Part shown: positions 1-9,720 of the stretch, one piece after another
Numbering within the stretch: the first letter of the stretch is position 1
Layout of the letters: each line of letters opens with the position of its first letter
Source of the DNA: UBA7328 sp002471345
GTDB taxonomy: Bacteria > Bacteroidota > Bacteroidia > Chitinophagales > Saprospiraceae
Length of the DNA: 25,179 nt
Direction: 5' to 3'
Assembly (NCBI GenBank): GCA_964011275.1
Contig: CAXGOB010000071.1
Span: 1-25,179 of the forward strand
Position numbers and translations under genes: made by a program
Notes under the pieces: generated by a model
Told to the model about the DNA's origin: nothing
Seen by the model: only the letters and a program-made list of their open reading frames with translations
The model's database searches: none

Positions 1-1
1 A

Positions 2-3000
2 ACAGATATGGACCCTCCTTGCTTTTCTGCAGGAGGCTGGATTTCTGATGATAATACTGGAATTGAATTTATAAGATGTGCATTGAACAATCTTTCCGGG
101 CCTAGTTGTGATGATCTTGCATGTACACTTGACATTACTCAAAATGTTCAAAACGAATGTATCGACAACGGTAGCAATGATTACTTCACTCTTACATTCA
201 ATGCTAATGCGACAAACGGAGGAAGCCATTATCAAGTTATTCTCAATGGCACACAACTCGGAAGTAATACTCCTTACGGCACTGCAATAACAGTTGGAGA
301 TGGAACAAATGGGCCTACCGGAGCTTTTCTAGCAGATGGAACAACTTCATACAACATTGTACTAAGAGACGCAACTGATAATTCTTGTTCAAATACATAT
401 GTAACGACTTCTGTTGAATCGTGCTTCACAGGATCACTTGCAGATTATGTAATGGGAAGAGAAAAAGGAACGATTATTACCTGTTCAGGATCTTTTGCTG
501 ATAGTGGTGACCTTAATGAAGACTACGGAAGTGACGATTCTGATACACTCACATTTTGTTCTGATAACTTTCAGCAGCTTTCGGTAAGTTTTGTCAATTT
601 TAATATTAAAGAAGATTCTGACTTACTATATATCCACGACGGACCAGACATCAATGCTCCGCAGATCTCCGGAAGTCCTTTTACAAAATTTGGTAAAGAT
701 TTTTCACCTGGTACTATTACATCTACTAATACATGTTTAACATTTAGGTTTTCATCTAATAGTAGCGACCAATCACTAGGATGGTATGCTGAAATTCAAT
801 GTACTGGATCTCCTGACAATTTCGCAGCTTCTGAATTTTGGAATGGATACCCATATGATGACACATGTTCAGTAGCTCAAATTGGTGGAATTGTCTTTAA
901 TGACATTGACAATGATGGATCACAGGATATGAATGATCCTGGTGTATCCTCTGTGAATGTTTCTCTTTTTACCAATACTGGATTTCTTCAATCCACAACA
1001 ACTAATGATATTGGAGAATATGAGTTTAGTGGACTCAATAAGGATTCCATGTATAGAATTGAGTTCGCTGTACCATCAGGATTAGAAGTAGGAAGTCATG
1101 GAATCGAGTCATCCTCTTTGATTCAATTTGCCAGAGGCAATTTATGTGATGTAAATCTAGGAGTTTATGACCCTGCAAATTACTGTAGCGCAAATGACCC
1201 AATATGGATGATTCCATGCTACGTTAATGGAGCAAGTGCACACTCTTCAAACGCTACAAATACGGGATTGGCTACATTCGATTATAGTGCCAATGGTGAC
1301 GCCCCTGTATCATCTTACAAAAATGAAATACAAACCCAACAAATTGGTTCCACTTGGGGATTAGCTTATAAAAGATCAACAAAAGAAGTTTTTCTATCTG
1401 CGCTTTTAAAAAGGCATACCGGAATGGGACCATATGGAATTGGTGCTATTTATTCCCATGTGATTGGGGCGAGTAATGCAAGTGCAGACCTTTTTTATGA
1501 CTTCGGGAATAATGCAGGAATCGTACAAAGCGATGCTTCCCGATTTCCTGGAGATGGTGATGGATTTGGAGAAGAAGGGCCTTGTGGAACATGTGACAAT
1601 ATAGATGCATCCACATTCCCTCAAGTAGGAAAGGTAGGGTTTGGAGATATAGATATTTCTACTGATGAGGACACACTTTTTGCTGTAAATCTTTTTGATC
1701 GAAAAGTCTATGGCATTGCGACGAATAGCCCTAATGCAGGTAGTGCACAAGAAATTCCTAATCAACCATGGTTAAATAATGCTCCATGCACGAATGGAAT
1801 AGCTAGGCCATGGGGACTTAAGGTGAGACGTAATAAACTTTATGTAGGAGTTGTTTGTGATGCCAGTAGTAGCAACTGTGCTAATGATGCAGCCTGTAAT
1901 GATCTCACGGCATTAGTCTACTCATACAACTTCACTACTAGGGTTTGGAATCAAGAATTAGAATTTTCTCTGAATTATTACCGGGATGTTTTTGTAGAAG
2001 GATCTCCATATTGGGTAAAATGGTCTGATGACTATAGCACGATAGAACCATATGTAAAAAACATTACAGATGCACAACTTGGTAGTCCCATCTTTGCTGA
2101 TATAGAATTTGATGATGATGGAGCCTTGATAATGGGGTTTGCAGATCGAACTACTATCCAACTTGGATATGATTCTCCTGCACCAGATCAAAATTCTGAT
2201 GGCACAGGTGACAAAGCATTTGTCCATGGTGATATTTTGAGGGCTTATTTCAATTCAGATACAGATAGCTTCGAAATAGAGAATAATGGAATTGCAGGTA
2301 ATCGTACAAGTACAAATCCTCATAACTCTACTGGCTTAGGGGGCAAGTCATTCTATTGGGGAGATTTTTGGTACAATGGAAATCATAATTCTGGAATTGG
2401 TGGCCTAGCCATCAAGTGGGGTTCTCAAGAAGTAATGTTTCCTACTGCAGATCCAATTAATTCATTCTCAAATGGACTGGTTTGGATGGATAACTTCACA
2501 GGTCGAGCTAACCGAACAATGGAAATCTATAGAGGAGACCCATTTAGTTTTTCTTCTTCTTTTAGTAAAGGATCAGGAGTAGGTGATTTAGAACTGCTCT
2601 GTGACCCAGCACCAATTGAGGTAGGTAATTACGTCTGGTGGGACGAGGACAAAGATGGTCTCATGGATCCTGGTGAAAGTAGTATATCAAATGTTTTAAT
2701 AGAACTCTACAAGGATCCTAATGGCAATACAACAGATGGCTCAAATCCTGATGGTGACGAATTTAAAGTAGCAAGTACAACGACTGATGGTTATGGAAGA
2801 TATGCCTTCAGTTTTGATGGCAATGATAATAGTCTGAACACAGAAACATGGGTGAATTCTGCTAATAAAGTAGAAGCCAATATGGTGTATCAAGTGAAAA
2901 TTCCCAGTTACTTGTCTGATCCAGGTATTTTGGCTTTCAAAAATTCATTTAATATTGTTACCCATTTACCAACTTCTGCTGAAAATCAAGGTATTTCAGG

Positions 3001-6000
3001 TACTAGGAGAGATAACAATGGCCGACTTGTAATAAATGATATTGTTGCTACTTTAGAAACATCGGATTGGGGCAAAAATGATCACAGCATAGACTTTGGA
3101 TTCACTGGTGAGTATAATTGTAACAAACCACAAATTACTCTAAGGTCTAATGTTCCATGTGAAGGAGACTCACTCCTAATCACATCCGATGTGACTGGAT
3201 TAAATCCTCCATTTACCTATAATTGGGCTGGCCCAAATGGGTTTAGTGATAATCAACCTCATCCATACATATTTCCTGCATCGTCTAATAATCAAGGCAC
3301 CTATATTGTGACTGTCACAGATGATACAGGATGTTTTGACACTTTAAGAATGGACGTATATGTTCACACTTTTTCAAGTGAAGGAGTGGTGAGTGACAAT
3401 ACATGTGGAAATTCAAATGGAAGTATAGATGTGAGTGTAGTTGGTTTTGAACCATATCAATTTGATTGGGCTCATATTTCTGGAAATGATAATGCTGAAG
3501 ATCTTTCAAATCTTGAAGGAGGTGATTACAATTTAACTGTGACTGACGCTAATGGATGTATAGGTTTGCACAACTTCACAGTAGATGTTATAAACGGTCC
3601 TAGTGTAACCCTAGTGAATCTTATTAATGAAGAATGTGGCAATTCAAATGGAAGTATAGATTTAAATATTACCGATGAATCTACAATATCATGGTCTCAC
3701 GGACCTACATCTGAAGATGTCACTGGCCTTTCAACTGGACAATATACTGTGACAGTTGGAAATGGTGTTTGTGAGACTTTTGCAATATTTACAATAGATG
3801 AAATACTCCCTCCCACCCTTTCTTCAATCCAAAACAATTCTAGTTGTGAAGAGTCAAATGGCAGCATAAATCTTACTATAAATGGAGGAATCAGCCCTTT
3901 CACCTATGACTGGGCCCACATTGTGGGTTCTGATAATGGCCAAGATGTCTCTGATCTTAGTGCTGGATCATACTCAGTGACAGTATCTGATGCTAATGGA
4001 TGTACTGATTCTGTTGCTGTGATGATCAATTCCGCTCCGATTCTTTCTTTTTCCGAATCTCATTCTGATCCTACTTGTGATGATGCTAAAGGGTCTATCT
4101 CTTTGACAATAAATACGGGGACTGCTCCTTTTGATATCCAATGGTCAGTTTCAGAAGCTCATATTAATGATGATTCACTCAATCGGTTTGGTCTCGATGA
4201 TGGAGCTTACGCTGTCACTATCACTGATGCTGTCGGATGTTCTGATTCTACTTCTGTTATACTTTCTAACATCAGTGGCCCTAGTCTCACATTTGATAAC
4301 TCAACTAATGAAACTTGTTCGGCCGATAACGGAAGCATCAATATCTCCATCTCTGGTGACTCCTCCATCACTTGGAGCAATGGAGCTAATACAGAAGACA
4401 TCAATGGACTTTCTGCCGGGACATACTATGTCACAGCTACTAATAACATCTGTGAGGTAATCGATTCCTTTACCATTATTGATATCATAAGTCCTACTTT
4501 ATCCGCCACTTCGACTCATGCTACTTGTAATCTTGATAATGGAAGTATAGACCTTTCCATTAGCAATGGTACTGCACCTTTTACATATGATTGGGAACAT
4601 ATTGCAGGAACAGATGATGGTCAAGATATAGGAAATATCGGTGAAGGCACTTATGCAGTGACTGTATCTGATGCTAATGGATGTACCGATTCTATTGCCG
4701 TGGTGATCAATACCACACCTATTCTTTCTTTTTCTGAATCTCACGCTGATCCTACTTGTGATGATCCTAATGGATCCATCTCTTTAACCATTATTAACGG
4801 GACTGCTCCTTTTGATATTCAATGGTCTGAGCCTCAAGTTCATATTAATGATGATTCTCTGAATAGATTTGGGCTCGATGATGGAGCCTACTCTGTTACT
4901 ATTACTGATGCTGCTGGATGTTCTGATTCTACTTTTGTAATATTGAATTCAATTATTGAACCTTCCATTCAACCGAATATTTCTCATTCCACTCATTGTA
5001 ATAGTGATGACGGAGCTATTGATTTAACTATAGCAGAGGGAACTCAGCCATTCACATTCATATGGTCTAAAGGTGGTGTGCTTATTTCAAATAGCAATCA
5101 AGAAGATCAAAACAACTTAGAACCTGCTGAATACAGTGTTACTCTTACTGATGCAAACGGATGTACAGTTTCGGATACTTTTGACATAATACAGAACAAT
5201 ATTCCCGATATAGTAGTGATTCCAATTTCAAAAAACAGCTGTAATGAAGAAAATAATATCTACGTTTCAGTTTCAAATGGGGCACCCCCATTTAGTTTTA
5301 ATTGGAGCAAAAATGGCACACCTGGATATAATTCATCAGAAGATTTGGACAGTCTCGAAGCTGGTACCTATCAAGTATTTGTAACAGATAATTTTGGGTG
5401 TATTCATCAAGGACAACCTGTGAAAATCTCAGAACTGCCTCATCCAATGGTTTCTGATTCTTCAATCATGCCTTCATGCAATATGGATGATGGAGAAATC
5501 TTTATTCTCCTTGAAGAAGACAGTTTAATCAATCCATACACATTTGACTGGGCTGATCTGAATGGAAATAATCAACCTCAAAATCGTTCAGGTCTTGCAC
5601 CAGGTCAATATGAAGTAACCGTTTCAAATGGATTGAATTGTTCTCAAGCATTGATGATTGAATTACAACCATCTTCTGTATTAACAGTATCTGCCATAGC
5701 GAGTCATAATGCCTGTGACAATGCAAATGGACAAGTTGATATCGAAATAAACGGTATCGGACCTTTCACATATGCCTGGTCTAAAAATGGCATACCCGAT
5801 TTTAGTACTGATTCCATAATAACAAATTTAGACTCTGGTTTCTATGAAGTCGTTGTGACTGATATAGGTGCTGCAGGATGTACAGCTAATGCCTCAGTTC
5901 AAGTGAGTCAGACCATAGCCCCCATACTGTCATTTACAATTTCACATATAGAAGGCAGTAACAAGAAAGGAGCCATAGACCTAACAGTAGAGGGTGAAGA

Positions 6001-8494
6001 TATTGTAACATATCAGTGGGAAAATGACGGTATCAATGATAGCAATGATACAGAAGATATAACAGGGCTTGATGAAGGAATGTATAGAGTAACTGTAGAA
6101 GACATTAATGGGTGTAGAGCTGTGGATTCCGTAATAATACTCAGTAGTGACGTTGCCCTAATAAAAACTATTGTAAATGATCCATTTTCAATAAAATATG
6201 GCGATACAGTTGAGTTTCAAATTACACTTCAAAATCAAGGAAACAGGCCTATAAACACTTTGATAATTGAGGATTACATTCGTACTGGTTTTTCATTTAT
6301 AGAAAAAAATGAAATTGGAGAGATTAATGAAGGATGGTCTCTTCATTCTAATGATCAATTGAATTATCTCTGGGACAAAAGCACACTAGAAAAAAATGAA
6401 AAGGATTCAATTTCTCTCTTTCTCAAAATAGAAAACCCTCAGAATGGTGAAATATTAGATTTTATCAATTATGCTGAAATAAGTGGAGCAAAAGATATTA
6501 ATGGGTCATGGATTAATGATTGTGATAGCGAGTTAAATAGTATAAAAACCGATAATGGAGGAAGTACTGTTCTTACTCCTTCAGATGATGAATGGTACGG
6601 TGATGGTTCTGCCACCTCCTTAGGGCCTGTGGACAGCACTGATCAAGACAATGTTGATCCAGCTCTACTATGCGTACATGACTTGGCACTTAAGATGACC
6701 TTGTCCTCACATTCAGGTAACTATATTCCTGGCGAGGTCGCTGTATTTGAAATTTGTATCTATAATCAAGGAATAGTCCAAAGTGATTCTATCATAATAT
6801 CTGACTATATACCCGTGGGCTATGCCTATTCAACTTCTAACATTGCAAATGGATGGAAATATGATTCCACCTCTAGAATAGCAACATATTCTATTACATC
6901 TGGATTCTCGAATGGAACAGCACTTCAATCTATGGATTCCATATGTATAGAGATATCATTACTTGTAGAAAGAGGCGAGGGAAATGATAATGACCATGTA
7001 AATAGGGCTGAAATAAGCGGATCTCGAGTTCTTAAATCTACTTTAATCAATGATGGCCATGGCAGCTATCTTGAATCAATTGATAGGCTATTTGTTTTCG
7101 GTGATTATGATGGAATTTATGATCAAAATGAATTCAATGATGCGGGTGGTCAAGTATATTCAAATTCTGACAACTCCATTTTTGGTAGTGGACATGGCTC
7201 ACCCTTTGACAACAACCCATTAACTGATGAAGATGATGCTGACCCCGCAGCAGTAGTTTTAGCACGTAAAAGTCTAGGAAATCAAGTATGGTGGGACCAA
7301 GACAACAGCGGATTTAGAGAAGACAATGAAACTGGAATAGGCGATGTAATTATTGATCTGTATTATATTAATTCAATATCTGGCATCTGTGAATATGTCG
7401 AATCTGATACTACTGATGCAGAAGGAGTATTTCTGTTTGAAAATTTGGCAGATGGGAAATATATCACTGCCGTTTCTGCATCTAATTTTGAAATCAACGG
7501 GCAACTTCATGACTATTCGAGTTCAAGTGGTGGTGGAGTTAACAGCCTGGGTGTAGGTCCAAATGAGGATCCAGACAACCCAATATCACCAGAAAACGAC
7601 GTAGATGGTGATGACAATGGTGTGTATGGACTACACAGCAAAATCCCACAAGCTGTGAGCAGTGACACTGTATTCTTGTTTGGAGATGAACCTACTAATG
7701 AAGATCCACCTGGCTCACAAGAAACATTAGACAAAAATGGAAATAGCACAGTAGACTTCGGTTTCATTTTAAAAGAATTTGATTTAGCCTTATTAAAAAA
7801 GCTTCGATATCCTGATAGTATTTACTTGCACGGAGACGAGGTAACCTTTGATATCCATGTCTATAATCAAGGAAATATAGTTGCCTCTGAATTTCACATT
7901 ACAGAACACATCCCACCTTCTTTAGATTTGCTATCAGCCTCAGGTAATACAGGGTGGGCACTTACAAATAATACTACAGCCACTTATGAATTTAAAAACA
8001 TACTCCTTCCTGGAGACTCTACAATCATTTCTTTAAATGGCATTTTCAAGGAAGCATTTGGTCAAAAAGAACATATCAATACCGCGGAAATCAGCTTTAT
8101 GGCTGACACTTTTGGGAATAATTCTATCAATAACACTTTAATTGACAAAGACAGCTCTCCTGATACATTAATCGCAAACGATCAAGGTGGCATTGTGAAA
8201 GGGGAAAGTGACAATTATTTGTTTGGAGATGGCACGGGATCACTTAGTATTGATGATAAAAATAGTGATCAGGACGACCACGATGTGGCTTCTATTCAAT
8301 ATGTAGATTTGGCTTTAAAAAAGACATTGGTCACTCAGGAGTATATTACAGAAACTGATAAAATCTCTTTTGCTATATCTATATACAATCAAGGTAATGT
8401 TGTAATCACAGACATCACGATAACCGATTATATACCACTAGGACTTGTTCTAAAAGATGAAGATTGGGTTTCTATAAATGACACGATTGCTTAA
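2..8494 (+). CDS. Giant secreted SprB/DUF11/SdrD_B adhesin-like protein, N-terminal portion (5' partial, ends at internal TAA)
   Basis: The frame is open from the left edge; the ATG at 8 is internal, since no signal peptide follows it and the preceding codons are also open. Numbering from that ATG, the order is: a CUB domain at about 155-265 (cysteines 159, 184, 243, 265 and the motif LYIHDG); an SdrD_B-like domain at about 293-390 with the loop DIDNDGSQD; a roughly 470-residue propeller-like region at 395-865; a second SdrD_B-like domain starting VWWDEDKDG at about 869-1035; a PKD/Ig-like domain at about 1039-1118; twelve SprB-like repeats; DUF11 units 1-3 with a third SdrD_B-like domain; and the first part of DUF11 unit 4. 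The family consists of cell-surface, calcium-stabilised adhesins. As read, the product stops at TAA 8492 without a T9SS sorting domain. The same frame continues to 12328, so this is probably one gene of about 4,100 codons. The exact ligand is unknown. Confidence 0.85.
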   Translation, partial: TDMDPPCFSAGGWISDDNTGIEFIRCALNNLSGPSCDDLACTLDITQNVQNECIDNGSNDYFTLTFNANATNGGSHYQVILNGTQLGSNTPYGTAITVGDGTNGPTGAFLADGTTSYNIVLRDATDNSCSNTYVTTSVESCFTGSLADYVMGREKGTIITCSGSFADSGDLNEDYGSDDSDTLTFCSDNFQQLSVSFVNFNIKEDSDLLYIHDGPDINAPQISGSPFTKFGKDFSPGTITSTNTCLTFRFSSNSSDQSLGWYAEIQCTGSPDNFAASEFWNGYPYDDTCSVAQIGGIVFNDIDNDGSQDMNDPGVSSVNVSLFTNTGFLQSTTTNDIGEYEFSGLNKDSMYRIEFAVPSGLEVGSHGIESSSLIQFARGNLCDVNLGVYDPANYCSANDPIWMIPCYVNGASAHSSNATNTGLATFDYSANGDAPVSSYKNEIQTQQIGSTWGLAYKRSTKEVFLSALLKRHTGMGPYGIGAIYSHVIGASNASADLFYDFGNNAGIVQSDASRFPGDGDGFGEEGPCGTCDNIDASTFPQVGKVGFGDIDISTDEDTLFAVNLFDRKVYGIATNSPNAGSAQEIPNQPWLNNAPCTNGIARPWGLKVRRNKLYVGVVCDASSSNCANDAACNDLTALVYSYNFTTRVWNQELEFSLNYYRDVFVEGSPYWVKWSDDYSTIEPYVKNITDAQLGSPIFADIEFDDDGALIMGFADRTTIQLGYDSPAPDQNSDGTGDKAFVHGDILRAYFNSDTDSFEIENNGIAGNRTSTNPHNSTGLGGKSFYWGDFWYNGNHNSGIGGLAIKWGSQEVMFPTADPINSFSNGLVWMDNFTGRANRTMEIYRGDPFSFSSSFSKGSGVGDLELLCDPAPIEVGNYVWWDEDKDGLMDPGESSISNVLIELYKDPNGNTTDGSNPDGDEFKVASTTTDGYGRYAFSFDGNDNSLNTETWVNSANKVEANMVYQVKIPSYLSDPGILAFKNSFNIVTHLPTSAENQGISGTRRDNNGRLVINDIVATLETSDWGKNDHSIDFGFTGEYNCNKPQITLRSNVPCEGDSLLITSDVTGLNPPFTYNWAGPNGFSDNQPHPYIFPASSNNQGTYIVTVTDDTGCFDTLRMDVYVHTFSSEGVVSDNTCGNSNGSIDVSVVGFEPYQFDWAHISGNDNAEDLSNLEGGDYNLTVTDANGCIGLHNFTVDVINGPSVTLVNLINEECGNSNGSIDLNITDESTISWSHGPTSEDVTGLSTGQYTVTVGNGVCETFAIFTIDEILPPTLSSIQNNSSCEESNGSINLTINGGISPFTYDWAHIVGSDNGQDVSDLSAGSYSVTVSDANGCTDSVAVMINSAPILSFSESHSDPTCDDAKGSISLTINTGTAPFDIQWSVSEAHINDDSLNRFGLDDGAYAVTITDAVGCSDSTSVILSNISGPSLTFDNSTNETCSADNGSINISISGDSSITWSNGANTEDINGLSAGTYYVTATNNICEVIDSFTIIDIISPTLSATSTHATCNLDNGSIDLSISNGTAPFTYDWEHIAGTDDGQDIGNIGEGTYAVTVSDANGCTDSIAVVINTTPILSFSESHADPTCDDPNGSISLTIINGTAPFDIQWSEPQVHINDDSLNRFGLDDGAYSVTITDAAGCSDSTFVILNSIIEPSIQPNISHSTHCNSDDGAIDLTIAEGTQPFTFIWSKGGVLISNSNQEDQNNLEPAEYSVTLTDANGCTVSDTFDIIQNNIPDIVVIPISKNSCNEENNIYVSVSNGAPPFSFNWSKNGTPGYNSSEDLDSLEAGTYQVFVTDNFGCIHQGQPVKISELPHPMVSDSSIMPSCNMDDGEIFILLEEDSLINPYTFDWADLNGNNQPQNRSGLAPGQYEVTVSNGLNCSQALMIELQPSSVLTVSAIASHNACDNANGQVDIEINGIGPFTYAWSKNGIPDFSTDSIITNLDSGFYEVVVTDIGAAGCTANASVQVSQTIAPILSFTISHIEGSNKKGAIDLTVEGEDIVTYQWENDGINDSNDTEDITGLDEGMYRVTVEDINGCRAVDSVIILSSDVALIKTIVNDPFSIKYGDTVEFQITLQNQGNRPINTLIIEDYIRTGFSFIEKNEIGEINEGWSLHSNDQLNYLWDKSTLEKNEKDSISLFLKIENPQNGEILDFINYAEISGAKDINGSWINDCDSELNSIKTDNGGSTVLTPSDDEWYGDGSATSLGPVDSTDQDNVDPALLCVHDLALKMTLSSHSGNYIPGEVAVFEICIYNQGIVQSDSIIISDYIPVGYAYSTSNIANGWKYDSTSRIATYSITSGFSNGTALQSMDSICIEISLLVERGEGNDNDHVNRAEISGSRVLKSTLINDGHGSYLESIDRLFVFGDYDGIYDQNEFNDAGGQVYSNSDNSIFGSGHGSPFDNNPLTDEDDADPAAVVLARKSLGNQVWWDQDNSGFREDNETGIGDVIIDLYYINSISGICEYVESDTTDAEGVFLFENLADGKYITAVSASNFEINGQLHDYSSSSGGGVNSLGVGPNEDPDNPISPENDVDGDDNGVYGLHSKIPQAVSSDTVFLFGDEPTNEDPPGSQETLDKNGNSTVDFGFILKEFDLALLKKLRYPDSIYLHGDEVTFDIHVYNQGNIVASEFHITEHIPPSLDLLSASGNTGWALTNNTTATYEFKNILLPGDSTIISLNGIFKEAFGQKEHINTAEISFMADTFGNNSINNTLIDKDSSPDTLIANDQGGIVKGESDNYLFGDGTGSLSIDDKNSDQDDHDVASIQYVDLALKKTLVTQEYITETDKISFAISIYNQGNVVITDITITDYIPLGLVLKDEDWVSINDTIA
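3374..6151 (+). repeat. Twelve tandem SprB-like repeats (coding)
   Basis: Twelve units of about 70-82 codons each follow one pattern: a cysteine, then NGSIDL/NGSISL, a stretch such as APFTYDW or APFDIQW, a linker ending in LxxGxYxVTVTDANGC, and a closing beta strand. This matches the SprB repeat known from Bacteroidota gliding and adhesin proteins. Units 2 and 5 are shorter, with ISWS/ITWS in place of the APFTYDW stretch. Units 8-12 are more diverged, and unit 12 lacks the first cysteine. Confidence 0.85.
3602..4963 (+). repeat. Tandem duplication of a three-repeat block, 2 x 681 bp
   Basis: SprB-like units 2-3-4 (3602-4282) and 5-6-7 (4283-4963) correspond one to one in the same order, and both blocks are exactly 681 bp (227 codons). 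The matches 3/6 (FTYDWAHI versus FTYDWEHI) and 4/7 (HINDDSLNRFGLDDGAY in both) are close at the protein level and visibly similar at the DNA level. Neighbouring units inside a block are much less alike. This indicates one block duplication, not unit-by-unit expansion. Confidence 0.85.
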
Positions 8495-9720
8495 TACCTA
8501 ATCACAGAAGAAATTGCACCTGGAGACTCTACATCTATAGAAATCACATTGTCCCCTACTCTACTTTTCACAAATAAGTCTGTCACCAACTACGCAGAGA
8601 TTAGCAGATTTTTCTTTATTAATGGAGATGAAGCAACCTCTTTTGATGTAGATTCTTATGCTGATGCCGACAATAAGAATGATGATGGAGGAGTCCTTTT
8701 TTCTCCTTCGGATGACGAAATTGGTCAAAACGGTAAAACTGGAGGAGATGAAGATGATCATGATCCCGCATCTGTAAATTTCTTAGACTTAGCATTGAGA
8801 AAGTCATATGCGGGATCTGAATTTCCAATTCAATGGGGCGATACTGTAGAATTTGTAATCAATTTGATCAATCAAGGAAACAATAATACTAAAGACATAT
8901 TAGTCACGGATTATATCCCACATGGCATGACATTTTTACCTGAAAACGAACCAGAATGGAAAATCAATAGTTTAGGAAATCCAGAGTTTTTATATAATGA
9001 CATTTTAAAAATTGACAGCTCTTTTGACATATCCTTATTCTTAAGTGTAGACAGCACCACACAGTTGAGCAACCTGATCAATTATGCCGAGATTAGTGAT
9101 TTTTCGGATGAAAATGGAAATAAGGGCCCTGATATAGATAGTAATCCTGACAATTTGGATGAAAATGATGGGGATGTAGACGATGATCAAATAGCAAATG
9201 AAAATGATGATGAAGATGATCATGACATCGCATTAGTTCCAATCTATGATCTTGCTTTAAGAAAGACAATTCATTCTAACCAATCAGAATTCTACTTTGG
9301 CGATATTGTAACCTATAAAATAGAAGTGATTAATCAAGGCACTATGGACGCCACGGGTGTAGAGGTAGCTGATAAGGCTCAAAACGGGTTAGAATTTTTG
9401 CCTGACTTAAATATAGATTGGAAAACTAAAGGAGATCACTTCGAATACATACCTACAATCGATGTGGGTAGAGGAGAAACGTCGGATATTTTTATTTCAT
9501 TCAGAATCAAGAATACAGCATCCAATAACAATATTCTCAATCAAGCAGAAATCATATTGACTCGTGGGCTTGGTGGAATTAACCTTTCAGATTATGATTT
9601 GGACTCACAACCAGATTCAGATTTTGGTAATGATTTAGGTGGTGTACCCGGATCAAATAGTGACAATCAGATCAATGATATTGGCATAGCTGACGAAGAT
9701 GATGCAGATCCAACACAATT
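6152..9720 (+). repeat. Six DUF11 units with Asp-rich linkers, plus one inserted SdrD_B-like domain (coding)
   Basis: Units begin at 6152, 6680, 7781, 8306, 8786 and 9248, typically with DLALxK, followed by GDxVxFxIxxxNQG, a strand like ITDYIPxGL, and NxAEIS. Each ends in an acidic linker such as DSNPDN...EDDHDIA that probably binds calcium. An SdrD_B-like domain (VWWDQDNSGF) sits between units 2 and 3 at about 7270-7770. The premature TAA falls in unit 4. Confidence 0.8.
8492..8494 (+). other. In-frame TAA stop splitting the giant adhesin gene
   Basis: The TAA is the 63rd codon of the fourth DUF11 unit (8306-8785). The protein reads NDTIA-stop-YLITEEIAPGDST, and sister units read TATYEF...LPGDST and RIATYSI. 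The stop therefore replaces a residue that is threonine in those two siblings, with no shift of frame. All complete genes in the window end in TAA or TAG, so a reassigned code is not supported. A nonsense mutation or a base-call error fits best. Confidence 0.9.

Noticed and set aside
3374..6151. Regular repeats that could suggest a CRISPR array or non-coding satellite
   Set aside because: The periodicity is in codons, the frame is open throughout, and each unit translates to a SprB-like domain; there is no constant direct repeat with unique spacers.
8492..8494. Recoding of TAA as a sense codon, genome-wide
   Set aside because: TAA ends the T9SS proteins at 12328 and 16114, the carboxypeptidase at 17820, ArfB and the HD protein at the expected places, so it is a normal stop here.
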